Assembly (NCBI GenBank): GCA_035578905.1
Contig: JAQJVL010000004.1
Span: forward strand, 7,678,175 to 7,742,174
Origin: Stictocephala bisonia
Taxonomy: Eukaryota; Arthropoda; Insecta; Hemiptera; Membracidae
Direction of reading: 5' to 3'
DNA: 64,000 nucleotides
The number at the start of each line of letters is the position of its first letter. Within the stretch, counting starts at the first letter, position 1. Positions 20,612 through 32,995 of this stretch are shown here, one piece after another. Position numbers and translations under genes: made by a program. The notes under the pieces are model-generated. The model was not told where the DNA came from and did no database searches. It saw only the letters and a list, made by a program, of their open reading frames with translations.

Positions 20612-22880
20612 CAGTACTACCTTGTTTATCCGGACCTCATTCAACCGGATGTCCGGATTATCCGGATCGATCCGGAACGAAAAATAAAAAAATTAATTTA
20701 GATGAAAACGTGATTTCCTAATCACTACAGTGTCGCCTTGAGGTAGTAGGGCGGGTTCTTGATGCGCTGGGAAGACAAAGTGGAGGAGCAATGACCTCCG
20801 CGCCACCATCTCCCCACTCCGGCGCGGCGTGACAGTGACCAGTGACCTTGTCTATTGTCTACGCCGGCGGGTTGTCTGTCACGTGCTAGCGACCGGAATA
20901 CATCATTACCATATCGTGCTGTGCGGTGTTTAGTTTGTTTACATTTTTGATCGGATACGGTTAATAGTATAATATTCGTGTGTTAGCGTGTGTGCGTGGA
21001 AATGGCGACGAAACGGAAACGAAATGTGCTTACAATGGCCCAAAAGTTAGATGCATTGAATCGAATAGACAGGGGCGAATCTTTAAATAAACTTGCTGCA
21101 GAACTCGGCGTGGGGACATCAACTGTGTCAGATTGGAAAAAAAATCGGAAAAATATTGAAGACTTGCTTTAAAATGATCGCTAAAGGCAGTTTAGAGGGT
21201 AGAGGAACTATAAAAAATGCAAAAAATGAATCGTTGGACGAGGCATTATTTATGTGGTTTAGTGCTCAGCGAGAACGTGGTGTTCCGATTTCTGGACCGA
21301 TTTTGGCTGAAAAAGCGGCAAGCCTAAACAAAAAATTACCAAATCCTGATCCAAATTTTACAGCTAGCCAGGGATGGCTAGAGCGGTTCAAAAATCGGCA
21401 TGGCATTAGACAATTATCTGTGACTGGTGAAAGCCTGTCTAGTGATCAGGCGGCAAGTGAAAAGTTTAAGGAAACATTTCAACGAATTATTTCATCTGAA
21501 AAACTTTCTCCAGACCAGATTTACAATGCGGACGAAACTGGACTGTTTTACCGTATTTTACCGAGCAAAACCTTAGCTTGTAAAACTGATGAGGCAGCCA
21601 AGGGCTACAAAAAGAGCAAGGATCGCCTAACTGCTATGGCTTGTAGCAATGCTTCTGGAAACCACAAAATTCCCCTAGTGATAATTGGCAAGGCAAAAAA
21701 TCCTCGAGCACTCAAAAATGTAAATCGTGCATCCTTGCCTGTGGTTTACCTAAATCAAAAAAGTGCGTGGATGGACAGCTTTATTTTTAAAAAGTGGTTC
21801 TTTGAACGTTTCGTACCAGATGTGAGAAAATTTCTCAAAGAAAAAAAACTGCCAGAAAAAGCGATTTTGTTTCTTGACAATGCACCATCTCATCCTGCTG
21901 AAGAAGATCTCATCAGTGGGGATATTAAAGTTAAATTTCTCCCCCCAAATGTGACTCCAATTTTGCAACCTATGGATCAGGGCGTGTTGGAAAGTATCAA
22001 GCGTGTTTATCGCAGGGAACTTTTAGGCAAATTAATTGAAGAAGAAGGCGAACAAAGTGTGATTGATTTGTTAAAATCTGTAAATGTCAAAGACGTGATT
22101 TACATGATTGCAGACGCTTGGGATCATGTTACAAAAAGTGCTCTACAAAAGTCTTGGAAAAAATTGTGGCCAAACATATGCAACATAATTGAAGAAATGA
22201 ACCCTACCACTCCACAAATAAGTGAATCAAGTGAAACCACTGTCACTGCAGAGCAATTGTTAGGAATGTTTGCAAGAATTGACGGTTGTTCCGATGTTGA
22301 TATCAACGACGTCAATGATTGGTTGACCGACAACAACGAAGGAGGTTATGGAGTCATGACAGATGAAGAGATAATAGTAGCGTGTACATCTACGCAGGGA
22401 GCAGACGACAGCGAGAGCGAGGAAGAGGTAGACAGCGCACGGCCAGAGATGACGCACGCGGACGCGACGTCTCAGCTGGACAACATCATGGCGTACTTGG
22501 AGCAACAGCAGGACACAACGCCAGCTGAACTAATGATGGTGAAACGTTAACGTGATCGTGCCGCATTGAAACGTCACACAAAATTAAAGCAGAGGAAGAT
22601 AAATGACTTTTTTGTAAATAACAACTAAACCCTGTGTAAATTAAAAGCGTGTGTAAATAGTCAGGTGTGTAAATAAAATGTTTTTCGTGATTTACAGTAT
22701 TGTGTAAATTGAATGAGTGTAAATATTGTGTTTTTTCATGACCAAAAGGAAATTAATATATGGTAAGTTATCATTTTACATTTTGTTTTATTTATCTTTC
22801 TATAAGTCCGGATTATCCGGATTTTCGATTAACCGGATCACTTCCGGTCCCAATTAGTCCGGATAAACGAGGTTGTACTG
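20612..22880 (+). mobile_element. Tigger/pogo-type DNA transposon, nearly complete
   Basis: 2269 bp element with TA target duplications at 20610-20611 and 22881-22882. The left end is CAGTACTACCTTGTTTATC; the right end reversed is CAGTACAACCTCGTTTATC. Both are followed by repeated TCCGGAT/ATCCGGA words, typical of Tigger inverted repeats. A GC-richer leader (20.7-20.99 kb) stands out from the AT-rich intron and probably holds the promoter. It carries one transposase gene with a single visible frameshift. Confidence 0.92.
21002..22550 (+). pseudogene. Tigger/pogo-family transposase, single frameshift
   Basis: DDD transposase of the pogo/Tigger group, which cuts and pastes DNA at TA sites. The start chosen is ATG 21002 (MATKRKRNVLTMAQK), with a CENP-B-type helix-turn-helix (KLAAELGVGTSTVSDWKK) ending at a stop at 21170-21172. 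The rest (IAKGSLEGRGTI onward) is in another frame from about 21165 to the stop at 22548-22550: a second DNA-binding domain (GWLERFKNRHGI), YNADETGLFY, LFLDNAPSHP and QPMDQGVLESIKR, which hold the three catalytic aspartates. Joined length would be near 520 residues, normal for the family. The frameshift lies near GCTTTAAAATG. Everything else looks intact, so the copy is young. Confidence 0.9.
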
Positions 22881-22915
22881 TATTAGGGAAAGTTTTTCAT
22901 TGCAACGCCCTAACA

Positions 22916-23145
22916 ACTAGGGATGGGTCGGTTCCTAAAGTCCGTTATCGGTTCTTCCAGTTTTTTGAGAAAAGAACCAGGGCCAAGAACTGATTGATGG
23001 AAAAATATCTTTTCTTCAGTCCTGAGTCCAGAAAAATGTAAAGGGGGAGATAACTTGTATGACAGGAGTCGTTCAAGAGGAAAACAACAGTGTCTGGACA
23101 GTATTAATATCAGAAAATAACTGCCCACATTCACCATATTAAGGC
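22916..23145 (+). repeat. interspersed repeat, copy 1
   Basis: Starts near CTAGGGATGGGTCGGTTC. It shares AAAGGGGGAGATA, a CAGGA-TGTTCAAGAG-like segment and AATAACTGCCCACA with 26130-26360. The family was not recognised; the start resembles some hAT-type ends, but no second end was found. Confidence 0.5.
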
Positions 23146-25188
23146 CACTTTGTAATAAGCACTGTGAAAATAAAGAGATAATAATAAATGATTATTATCT
23201 ACACATTTTAGGCTTTATAAATTTATCTGTAGTAATAAATAGATTGCAAGTGAAATATGGATGCAGAACACAGTGTGCAAATCTCCCACCAGGCTTCGAA
23301 ACGCTATAATTGGCCAATTTATTTTGACGAATATTCTATTGGACAAATTCCTTATCCTACATCAGTTCTTTTTGTCAATTATTACTTTTTAGGATGTATA
23401 TATATATATATGCTAAAAAGTAATAAAATACTATCTTTGGACATTAGTTTTCTGTTATTCACGATTTTATTACTTATGAAATGTTTACAAATAAAATGAT
23501 TTATAACAAGACGTTTATTATTTTTATTGATAAGTGATTGAAATTAATTTGGCGCAATTTGTCCAACAATTAGAAACATCCTAAATAAAAATACTTGTTT
23601 AATTATGAATACAACTGTAAATGTTAATGAAAAATATGTTAATTTTGGGTTAATTTCAAAATGAATACTGTTTTACACCATCCTAATTTATACAGTTTAT
23701 AAATCCTCATAAAAATTATGCCAAAAATAACAGCTAAAATATAATTACAAAAAATAAACCTGTTGATTATATTAATTTTCTATTAATTTCAAAATATAAA
23801 TACATATACATTTTTCTATATATGTCATGTCTATATACTCCTATGCTTCATAATAGTAATGAAATTAAAATGCCATAATGTAATACCTGAAAAAAATCCA
23901 AATATATTACATTTTAACCGTGTGAATGAATTCTAGGTTCTTTCAAATTTATGTTTCTAGGCCTACATCGATCAACTCACTATCAGCACAAACATAAATA
24001 ATGTTGTCATTGCGATTGTATTTATTTTCACTAAATCTATTTACAAAATCTTCTTCAGCATTGTATAAAGTATGGTCAACATTAGATTCAATCAAAATAG
24101 ATCCACTATCATCAATAAAAAGACCAGTTTCACTGCTTTGTAAAGTTTTGCATTACTCATTGTCAACTGGTTATTTACAGAAGTCAGCTGTCAAAAGCTG
24201 GTTATTTATTTCCCCATAATTCAAATGCAATATTGCCAACGCTGTTACATTATTTAATTCCCTGTGTTCCATAGAAAACAAAAACATGCACCTTGACTGC
24301 ATGCAGCTGATACTGAAAATTATTTGATGGTGAGATGAAGTATTTTAAGAATTAAGAACAATGTATGTACAACACAAAATACGATAGAATCAATAAAACT
24401 TGATGTAAAGTGAAATTCATTTTCTTCTTAATTTATTTATTCAGGTTTTTACCCTCTCAGTAGCCACCTTGTTGACTGAGAAAATGAGGAAGAACACGGT
24501 TACAGACAATTAGCAGACAATGATTTTCCTAGAAAATGGAGATATTACAATGGCAAATATGTTGCTAGTAAGAAGATAGCCAGCTAAATAGTAAAAAAGA
24601 TAGAGGACAATAAATTGTGAAAAAACACTAAATTAGTGAAATATAGCAATAGTAATACAAATTTCTAAGATGATTATTAGGAGTTAAGAAAGCTATATAC
24701 AGAGGCTTCAATGTAACATTTATGAAGATTTTAGATGGAAGAATAAGGGAAATAAATAGTTGAAAGAAAATTAAGTGTTTAGCCAATCAATGATAGATGG
24801 ATTCAAGAATGGTAGATGAACTTTAATTGGCACAAGCAAGTGATTAATTTGCGTGAGAATATTTAAATTTTTCCAGGTCAAAATTAAAATTTTATGTATT
24901 TTGAAATTACAAAATTGACTTCTTATGTCTAACAAACAATATTGTCTACTAAAATGAAATTGACTTACATTTTAATATTGATAAAATTATGTTATAATCC
25001 TTACTATGTTGATAGAACTATTATAAACACAAATTATTTGTGCTGATATCTGTTCCAACAATTCAGCAATAGGTCATTTAAATTAGAAAACGACAGCACG
25101 TTCTTTTCCATTGAAAAGATACTGCTATCATTGTGCAATAATTACTAACAACTTTTTACAAATCATTCAGTAATACACATAAACATAC
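23146..25188. other. dome intron, no clear gene
   Basis: AT-rich. A short stretch near 24720-24840 on the plus strand (FMKILDGRIREI, later DGFKNGR) faintly resembles reverse transcriptase blocks but is too decayed to call. There is a (TA)n tract near 23398-23411. Confidence 0.45.
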
Positions 25189-25363
25189 TTGTAGGTTTAG
25201 TCTTGACAGTGATAGTGGCTGGCTTGGACCACATGTTTTCTCCAACAGCCAATGGGGACCTCAAAAACACCCGGAACTCGTAGAAAGTGTTAGCAAATTC
25301 CAACCCTGTTACATTCAGTTGATGGGTCTCGTTGTTTTTTAGCAGAGAACTGGTATTGACAAC
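25189..25363 (-). CDS. dome: dome-like cytokine receptor, exon 6 (FN3 C-terminal half)
   Basis: 175 nt exon. The acceptor ATCTGTTCCAG is chosen because it restores phase 0 after the exon at 27825. Reads VVNTSSLLKNNETHQLNV, GLEFANTFYEFRVFLRSP (the L-x(n)-Y-x-F-R-V core of a fibronectin-III domain), and ENMWSKPATITVKTKP, where MWSKPA sits in the position of a degenerate WSXWS box. The donor ACAA/GTATG leaves phase 1, matching the next exon. Residues about 294-351. Confidence 0.85.
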
Positions 25364-25424
25364 CTGGAACAGATCATTAACTTTAAAAGTAAGCAATAGG
25401 ACTAAATCAAATATGTAACAGAAA

Positions 25425-25510
25425 TAGCAGGTGTCCGAGCCGTCTTAAGTTTCAAGACTTTGAGCCTGGGTAGAGATAGTGCAAGTTTCAATCCTGGCCT
25501 GGACTGGAAG
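25425..25510 (+). mobile_element. possible tRNA-Leu-like SINE head
   Basis: GTGTCCGAGCCGTCTTAAG resembles a leucine-tRNA A box and AGTTTCAATCC resembles a B box about 50 bases later. Stem pairing is poor and no tail was identified. Weak call. Confidence 0.3.
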
Positions 25511-26065
25511 TATTTATCAGTAATATTTACATTGCAATGTAATGGTTACTCCACTTAATCTTCTAAGTTTCCCACACAAATCAAAAGTCTACTATAGGAA
25601 ATGATGACAGTATGGTTTGAAAAGGAAATCAATCCTTTAAAATACCTACAGAAATCTAATTTGAATTCCCCGAGTTTACTGGCTGTAATTTTGATTTCTT
25701 TGTATCCTAAATAGGCTGAAGATTGATTGATAGTTTTCAGAAACACACTTATTGAAATATGCATTAAATAAAGATTTTATATATCATATGACAAAAATCC
25801 ATATGACATTTAATAATCCCCATTTATAATTCCAATTTTCTGTATAAGTAAACAATGTGCAGTGTGAACTGAAATGGTCCATACTTTATGAGGATTGTTC
25901 ATTTTAACTATTAAAAATGAATCAAATGTGATTTAAATGTTTACCTACTAAATATAAACAGTTAAATATTTTAAACTGAAGATGGGTCCACCGTGTACCG
26001 TGTTAAATATCCATTCTTTTCTATATTAAAAAAATACATAAATATATATAATCTGCAATAGACTA
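25511..26065. other. dome intron, no gene seen
   Basis: AT-rich intron sequence with no recognised element. Confidence 0.5.
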
Positions 26066-27063
26066 CAGTAGTCCCTCTATAATCCGGCCCTGCGCCAGTC
26101 CGGCCCCCCCAGTAATCCGGCCGGTTCTATCGTATTGATAAAAGAACCAGAACCAGTTCTGGTTCCAGAAAACCAAAGGGGGAGATAGCTTTCATATCAG
26201 GAATGTTTCAGGAGTGAAAAGTGCTGATAAACAGAACAATGAAACGACAAATTCTGATCAAAAGATAAACGAAATAACTTTTTTCAGACCGTAAGATAAA
26301 TAAAATAACTTCAAGATAAATAAAATAACTTCGTTAGAAAATATCTGCCCACAGTCGGCCTTTTCCTTATCAGTACTATCAGCACTTGAAAAAACAGATA
26401 ACATTAGAATTCCAAATGCAGTAAAGAGGAAGATCGTCCTGAGCCCCACACTTGTTTATCCTGACCCTTTCTTATCACTTCCTGCCCGATAAAAACACCT
26501 GATGGCAACATTACATTCTGTTTACAATTCATATCTCATGAATATGATTATAATAGTTGAAAGGTTTTTATAGATAGGTAAATATATTAGAGTTTCTTTG
26601 TTTAGACATGTTATTAATAATGCAAAACATTGCATTTAAAAATGATAGGAAATATAATTGAAAAATACATTTTTATGATAATATTCTGTCAGCACAAGAC
26701 AACTCTTAATAATGTTACTATTTTTTTATTTTTATCAATAGTTACATTTTATTTTAACTATTTTTTTTCTTTTTTGCAAAGTTTTAAAGGATTAATGTTT
26801 TCAATTGTTGTAAGCTTTTTAACTTGTTTTTGATTCATATGCAACAGTGTTTGTAACACGTTTCAACTGGTGTACCATACTTTTCTTACTTTGAAACTAT
26901 TGTACATCTTTATTGTAAAAATTGACTTTTTTAGTTACAATATACATTCTATTATGTAGGCCTAATTTAATCATGTTTTACAATTGAACTCCAGTAATCC
27001 GGCTTTTTCACTAATCCAACACATACCTGGTCTGAATTGTGTCGGATTAATGAGGGACTACTG
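26066..27063. mobile_element. non-autonomous pogo/Tigger-type element
   Basis: 998 bp with TA duplications at 26064-26065 and 27064-27065. The left end is CAGTAGTCCCTCTATAATCC; the right end reversed is CAGTAGTCCCTCATTAATCC. The repeated AATCCGGC words resemble Tigger ends. No transposase is encoded. Near the left end (26130-26360) it holds a copy of the repeat seen at 22916, beginning within AATCCGGCC/GGTTCTATC, probably a later insertion or part of a longer parent. Confidence 0.85.
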
Positions 27064-27065
27064 TA

Positions 27066-27824
27066 CTATAGGCTAAGTTTTCATATGAATGTTTGTAAGA
27101 TTTATATTCTTTTACTAATACAATTTAATCTCTTAACTAAGTAAAGAACAGTGGCAGATCTTGTTTTTCTGCCATTAATTTTCATTTAACAACAACATTA
27201 TTTAAAACAATCTTTAAATCTACCACCCTTATTTAATTAAGTATAAACCTTTTTTGTCTTTAATAAATTAAAACTTATGATGATTAATAAGCAAATTAAC
27301 TAACAAAAACATATTTAGACACAGTAGTTTTACATTGCACAGTTGGTGAAAGGGAACAAGAAATAAAATCTAAATAACCTACTCCAGTAAAAGAAAGAGC
27401 TCACTCAAAAAGAATTAATAAGTTTTATTCATAAAGAAATACCAACCCAGTAAAATGAAGTTACCTGGAGGTGAGTGTCCCAGGGGAACTACCAACTGAA
27501 CTCAACCAATAGAAAAAATAAGGAATAATGTCATTCCTTATCATATGATATATTGTTATTTTTGGTAAATGTACTAAACACCTCTTTTCTCACATATCTT
27601 CCATCATTTTATATTGAATTTTTTAACACTTAAAAAATTATTTGTGGCACTGTCTTGACTAAAAACCACTCTCAAGACCTAGAATTGAACTTTGAGGATA
27701 TTGCTCAGCAACAATAATAATGGTTGCACTGCCAGTTTTACCCTAATTGCAATATATAGAATGGTGTTTCATACATGTAACAGTTTAACTGACACTTACT
27801 TATTGTCAGCCCAATAAGACTTAC
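27066..27824. other. dome intron, no gene seen
   Basis: AT-rich; no coding or transposon signature recognised. Confidence 0.5.
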
Positions 27825-27982
27825 ATGCCAAGTATCCCTCGGCTCTCCAGCTGACTGATACTCCACCTTCTGAATCACTCGTGGAGGGAAGTTTTGTATA
27901 GGAAACTGCATAGCCCATTTCAGCATTACACTGTTGCGAGTTTTATCCACTACTACTAAATTCACAGGTTTTGCTGGAATCA
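27825..27982 (-). CDS. dome: dome-like cytokine receptor, exon 5 (FN3 N-terminal half)
   Basis: 158 nt exon after acceptor AATGTTACAG, entering in phase 1 (G plus TG gives valine). Reads IPAKPVNLVVVDKTRNSVML, KWAMQFPIQNFPPRVIQ and VEYQSAGEPRDTWH: the P-x-x-x-N-L start and K-W strand of a fibronectin-III domain. The donor TTGGCAT/GTAAG leaves phase 0. Residues about 241-293. The intron towards the next upstream exon is 11.9 kb and carries the duplicated piggyBac/Tc1 region. Confidence 0.85.
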
Positions 27983-28759
27983 CTGTAACATTATATAAAA
28001 TGGGTATTTAGATGTTTTATTTAGATAAGAACACAACATAATAATCTTAGTAAAGGAGTGTGTACACAATATAACCTCATAACAATATTGATGTTTTGTT
28101 AAATAACTTATCACTGTTTGGACACTTCAAGGCAGTGGGTACTGATAAAACATAAAGTTTGTGAAAATGATGTATCTGTTTTTTGTGTTAAATGTGTCAT
28201 TGTCCCTAGATTACCATTTTACCAGGTATGCAGCTTTCCTTTCTTTTCATTTTTCACTGAAATCCTAGCCCTTGTATCCTCAAACTAACCTATTACTTTA
28301 TTGTGTAAAAAAAATTCATTATGGTGTAAATGAAGTTAGAATATTAAATAATAATTAAATAAAACTGGTGCAAATTATATCTTTGACTCAAGGGAAATTC
28401 CATTACAGGACTGAATTAGGTGAATTTAGGTTCAATATTACTTAGACAATCGACAATTGAATCACCAATAGCGCTTTTTTAAATGTAAAATACTATGCCA
28501 ATAATTTATAAAAATACTTCTCAAAAATATATTACTGAACACTATTTTGCCTAATAAACATAAAACACAAAGAAACAAGACCACGTGTCAGTGCTACATT
28601 AAGGTTTTTATAGCTCACATCTTGTGTGCCTATTCCGATATCTAGGTTTAATACCATATTTATAACAATGTTTTAATAGTTTTTTGTCATTTATTCATAA
28701 TCATGATATTCAATTATTATTTGGATAAACACATGTCTGACAATCATTTAAAAATAAAC
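27983..28759. other. dome intron, no gene seen
   Basis: AT-rich sequence without recognised features. Confidence 0.5.
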
Positions 28760-30893
28760 TTTTCTACTAAATGGTAGCAAGGTTGAGCAGTCTTATGGCT
28801 TTGTTGCTCGGTTCTAAAATCTCTTGCACATACTTATCCACTACTGTTATTGTGAACTTCTTCTCCCTTAAATTCAAGTCACATTGTAAATCAAAGTGTT
28901 GCCTTTTCTAAAACAATATTTAGATTCCGACATGTTTTCTTTTGGATTTTTAATCCATGAAAAATGATTCAAATTTTCAGAGGTTATCATTTGGGAATAT
29001 TACTAGAACATTACTTTTTCATTTTTCTCCCCAAAACTCCTACTTTTTATGAACGCATAAAGTATTCTTCATTTTCCATTTTGATATTCCAGGTTAAAAG
29101 GTTTTTGAAAATATTTGGTATGTTCAATTTTTGGAAAATTTCAGAAGTTAAGTTTTAAAATTTTATCGTACATTAGTAATAGTAAGAATCATAAAACAAT
29201 AAAATTGTAAAATTGTATAGTTTAACTGATTTATTCCTTTTAAAAATGCTAATAGTCAAGATATGGATTTCAAATGAGTGTGATGAGTGTAGATGAGCGA
29301 ATGTAGTCATTGTTACAATCTAAGGCCAACAATTCCTTATAAAGTGTCATTAATTTCTCAATGACACATGAACAGCTTGCAGTTATCAGCTGATCCCTTT
29401 CAAAATTTGTTACGACTCTGATGGTGATCAACTGAGAACATTTAGCTTATAAAACTGGGGTTTAATCAACTGAGCTACCAACCAATTGTAATATAACTTA
29501 GTAAACTCTATACAGGCGCAGAAGAACAGTGGATAAAATAAGGGAAATCCCCCGCCCCAATAAAAAACTGAAGCTCAAAAGCTCATAAGCAAGTTAAATA
29601 TAACTGTTGCTTTCAAATTTTAAAGATAGTTTGATTATGAAACAACAAACATTTATATTGTTGTGTTTAATTTTTAACTTCATGGTGAAATTTATAGTTT
29701 TTAAATTATTATTTTATAGTTTTTTTAGTTTACGAAACGTAATTTCGGTTAGTTTAAAGTTTAAAAATTCTATTGTTTGAGTTTAAAGTTTCAAAATTTG
29801 TCACACCACCAGACACACCCCTTCCTGGGGGTTATTCTATTCCAGGCCTCTGCTGTAGTCCCCCCCCGCCATACGTCTTCTGGTATCTGCCCCTTCAGCT
29901 AGTAGAACAAAGGTTTAAAATCAAATGCTGGACAGATGACAAGCAGGTACCTCGTCAAGTCACATTAATTGATCGCTCTTTTATGATACTCTGTAAGTTG
30001 ACAATATTGCATGCCAGCCTCCATCTAGCCTGCATGTTATCATTAACACTTTGAACCCTGAGCCCGAGTATAGGTCGGGCCGCAGCCGCCGCACCATTTA
30101 CCGGCGCCCGAGTATAGCTCGGGCTTCGATATTAAATTCTATTCATCAGCTGATGTAGCATATTTTTGTATTCTGACGTTCTGGTTGTGTTTATTGGTTA
30201 TTCACGTTCATATATTTTCGATTTCAGCATCCCTGGTATTGTTTTTGTAAATAAATATAAATATTTATCTTCATAGTACAAGGGAGTCTGAACAGCTGAT
30301 CGTAGTCGCCGACTCACGGGACTCGCCGCCATCTGTCTAGCCGTCAATCTGCTGGTATGTTGCGTATTGATGAGAACTGAAAGGATGTTTTACTAAGTTT
30401 GTTTTGTAAATTTGTTGATATTTAGTTTAGCAAAAGTTATTATAATATATTATAAGTGTACAGTTCAGTGTTTATAATTTATTTTTCTTATTGAGTAGAG
30501 TAAAGGCAAATGTAAATAATGTAAGATTATCCATGTATTTTGACGTGTTAATTATGTATTTTCGAAGTTTATTGTAGAATATAAGTTGGTGTTTGTTGTA
30601 CAGTCATGTGCAAATTAATCTGAACAAAACTAATTTCAGTTAAAAACAAACATTTATTAGGCTAATTACATACGTTTTCACATTATACATACATTTAATA
30701 CTTAATGTGGCCTCCTTTTGCTTGTATTAACATTTCAAGTCTTTTTGGCATTGAATCGACCAGTTTCTTACACATTTCTTGAATTTCAAGGTCATGAAAC
30801 CAAACCTGAATCAGGGCTGAAATCATCTTGTCTTTAGTTGTGCAGTCCTTTTTTTTTAATCTTATTCTTACAAAAAATGGACTCATTAAATAA
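28760..30893 (+). repeat. tandem segmental duplication, copy A
   Basis: About 2.13 kb matching 30894-32995. It contains the left flank, the TTAA target (30043-30046), the left end of a piggyBac element (from 30047) and the first about 290 bp of a Tc1 element (from 30601). TTTTCTACT is found at 28760, at the junction (30894) and at the matching Tc1 position (32996), so the junction has 9 bp of microhomology. The first 400 bp differ from copy B mostly by single-base indels. Confidence 0.9.
30047..30893 (+). mobile_element. duplicated left end of piggyBac element with partial Tc1
   Basis: Begins CACTTTGAACCCTGAGC after TTAA, as at 32158, and includes the CCCGAGTATAGGTCGGG subterminal region. 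The Tc1 start (CAGTCATGTGCAAATT at 30601, preceded by TA) is inserted at the same place as in copy B, so the Tc1 insertion came before the duplication. Confidence 0.85.
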
Positions 30894-32995
30894 TTTTCTA
30901 CTGTTTGGACAAGGTTGAGCAGTCTTATGGCTTGTTGCTCGGCATTCTAAAATCCTCTTGCAATACTATCCACTACTGTTTTTTGAACTTCTTCTCCCTT
31001 AAATTCAAGTCACATTGTAATCAAAGTGTTGCCTTTCTGAAAACAGATATTTTAGTTCGACATGTTTCTTTTGGATTTTTAATCCATGAAATGATTCAAA
31101 TTTTCAGAGGTATCATTTGGGAATTTACTAAACATTACTTTTTCATTTATTCTCCCAAAAGCTCCTACCTTTAATAACGCATAAAGTATTCTTCATTCCA
31201 TTTGAATTCCCAGGTTAAAAGGTTTTTTGAAATATTTGGTATGTTCATTTTATGAAAATTCAGAAGTAAGTTAAAATTTATCGTACATTGTTAATAGTAA
31301 GAATCAAAACAATAAATTGTAAAATTAGTTTACTGATTTATTCCTTTTAAAAATGCTAATAGTCAAGATATGGATTTCAAATGAGTGTGATGAGTGTAGA
31401 TGAGCGAATGTAGTCATTGTTACAATCTAAGGCCAACAATTCCTTATAAAGTGTCATTAATTTCTCAATGACACATGAACAGCTTGCAGTTATCAGCTGA
31501 TCCCTTTCAAAATTTGTTACGACTCTGATGGTGATCAACTGAGAACATTTAGCTTATAAAACTGGGGTTTAATCAACTGAGCTACCAACCAATTGTAATA
31601 TAACTTAGTAAACTCTATACAGGCGCAGAAGAACAGTGGATAAAATAAGGGAAATCCCCCGCCCCAATAAAAAACTGAAGCTCAAAAGCTCATAAGCAAG
31701 TTAAATATAACTGTTGCTTTCAAATTTTAAAGATAGTTTGATTATGAAACAACAAACATTTATATTGTTGTGTTTAATTTTTAACTTCATGGTGAAATTT
31801 ATAGTTTTTAAATTATTATTTTATAGTTTTTTTTAGTTTACGAAACGTAATTTCGGTTAGTTTAAAGTTTAAAAATTCTATTGTTTGAGTTTAAAGTTTC
31901 AAAATTTGTCACACCACCAGACACACCCCTTCCTGGGGGTTATTCTATTCCAGGCCTCTGCTGTAGTCCCCCCCCCCCGCCATACGTCTTCTGGTATCTG
32001 CCCCTTCAGCTAGTAGAACAAAGGTTTAAAATCAAATGCTGGACAGATGACAAGCAGGTACCTCGTCAAGTCACATTAATTGATCGCTCTTTTATGATAC
32101 TCTGTAAGTTGACAATATTGCACGCCAGCCTCCATCTAGCCTGCATGTTATCATTAACACTTTGAACCCTGAGCTCGAGTATAGGTCGGGCCGCAGCCAC
32201 CGCACCATTTACCGGCGCCCGAGTATAGCTCGGGCTTCGTTATTAAATTCTATTCATCAGCTGATGTAGCATATTTTTGTATTCTGACGTTCTGGTTGTG
32301 TTTATTGATTATTCACGTTCATATATTTTCGATTTCAGCATCCCTGGTATTGTTTTTGTAAATAAATATAAATATTTATCTTCATAGTACAAGGGAGTCT
32401 GAACAGCTGATCATAGTCGCCGACTCACGGGACTCGCCGCCATCTGTCTAGCCGTCAATCTGCTGGTATGTTGCGTATTGATGAGAACTGAAAGGATGTT
32501 TTACTAAGTTTGTTTTGTAAATTTGTTGATATTTAGTTTAGCAAAAGTTATTATAATATATTATAAGTGTACAGTTCAGTGTTTATAATTTATTTTTCTT
32601 ATTGAGTAGAGTAAAGGCTAATGTAAATAATGTGAGATTATCCGTGTATTTTGACGTGTTTATTATGTATTTTCGACGTTTATTGTAGAATATAAGTTGG
32701 TGTTTGTTGTACAGTCATGTGTAAATTAATCTGAACAAAACTAATTTCAGTTAAAAACAAACATTTATTAGGCTAATTACATACGTTTTCACATTATACA
32801 TACATTTAATACTTAATGTGGCCTCCTTTTGCTTGTATTAACATTTCAAGTCTTTTTGGCATTGAATCGACCAGTTTCTTACACATTTCTTGAATTTCAA
32901 GGTCATGAAACCAAACCTGAATCAGGGCTGAAATCATCTTGTATTTAGTTGTGCAGTCCTTTTTTCTTAATCTTTTCTTACAAATGGACCAGATA
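30894..32995 (+). repeat. tandem segmental duplication, copy B
   Basis: Second copy; it continues into the complete Tc1 and the rest of the piggyBac element. From about 31360 to 32830 the two copies are nearly identical, differing by a few substitutions and homopolymer lengths. Confidence 0.9.

Noticed and set aside
29300..29490. Minus-strand GGTAGCTCAGTTGATTAAA as a tRNA or SINE A box (also at 31560)
   Set aside because: No B box at a plausible distance and no cloverleaf pairing.
29773..32165. Two near-identical 93/94-residue open frames (29773 and 31881) that look like a conserved duplicated gene
   Set aside because: They are identical because the DNA is a recent tandem duplication; the frame passes into the piggyBac left end and a C-homopolymer length change did not break it only because it is three bases.
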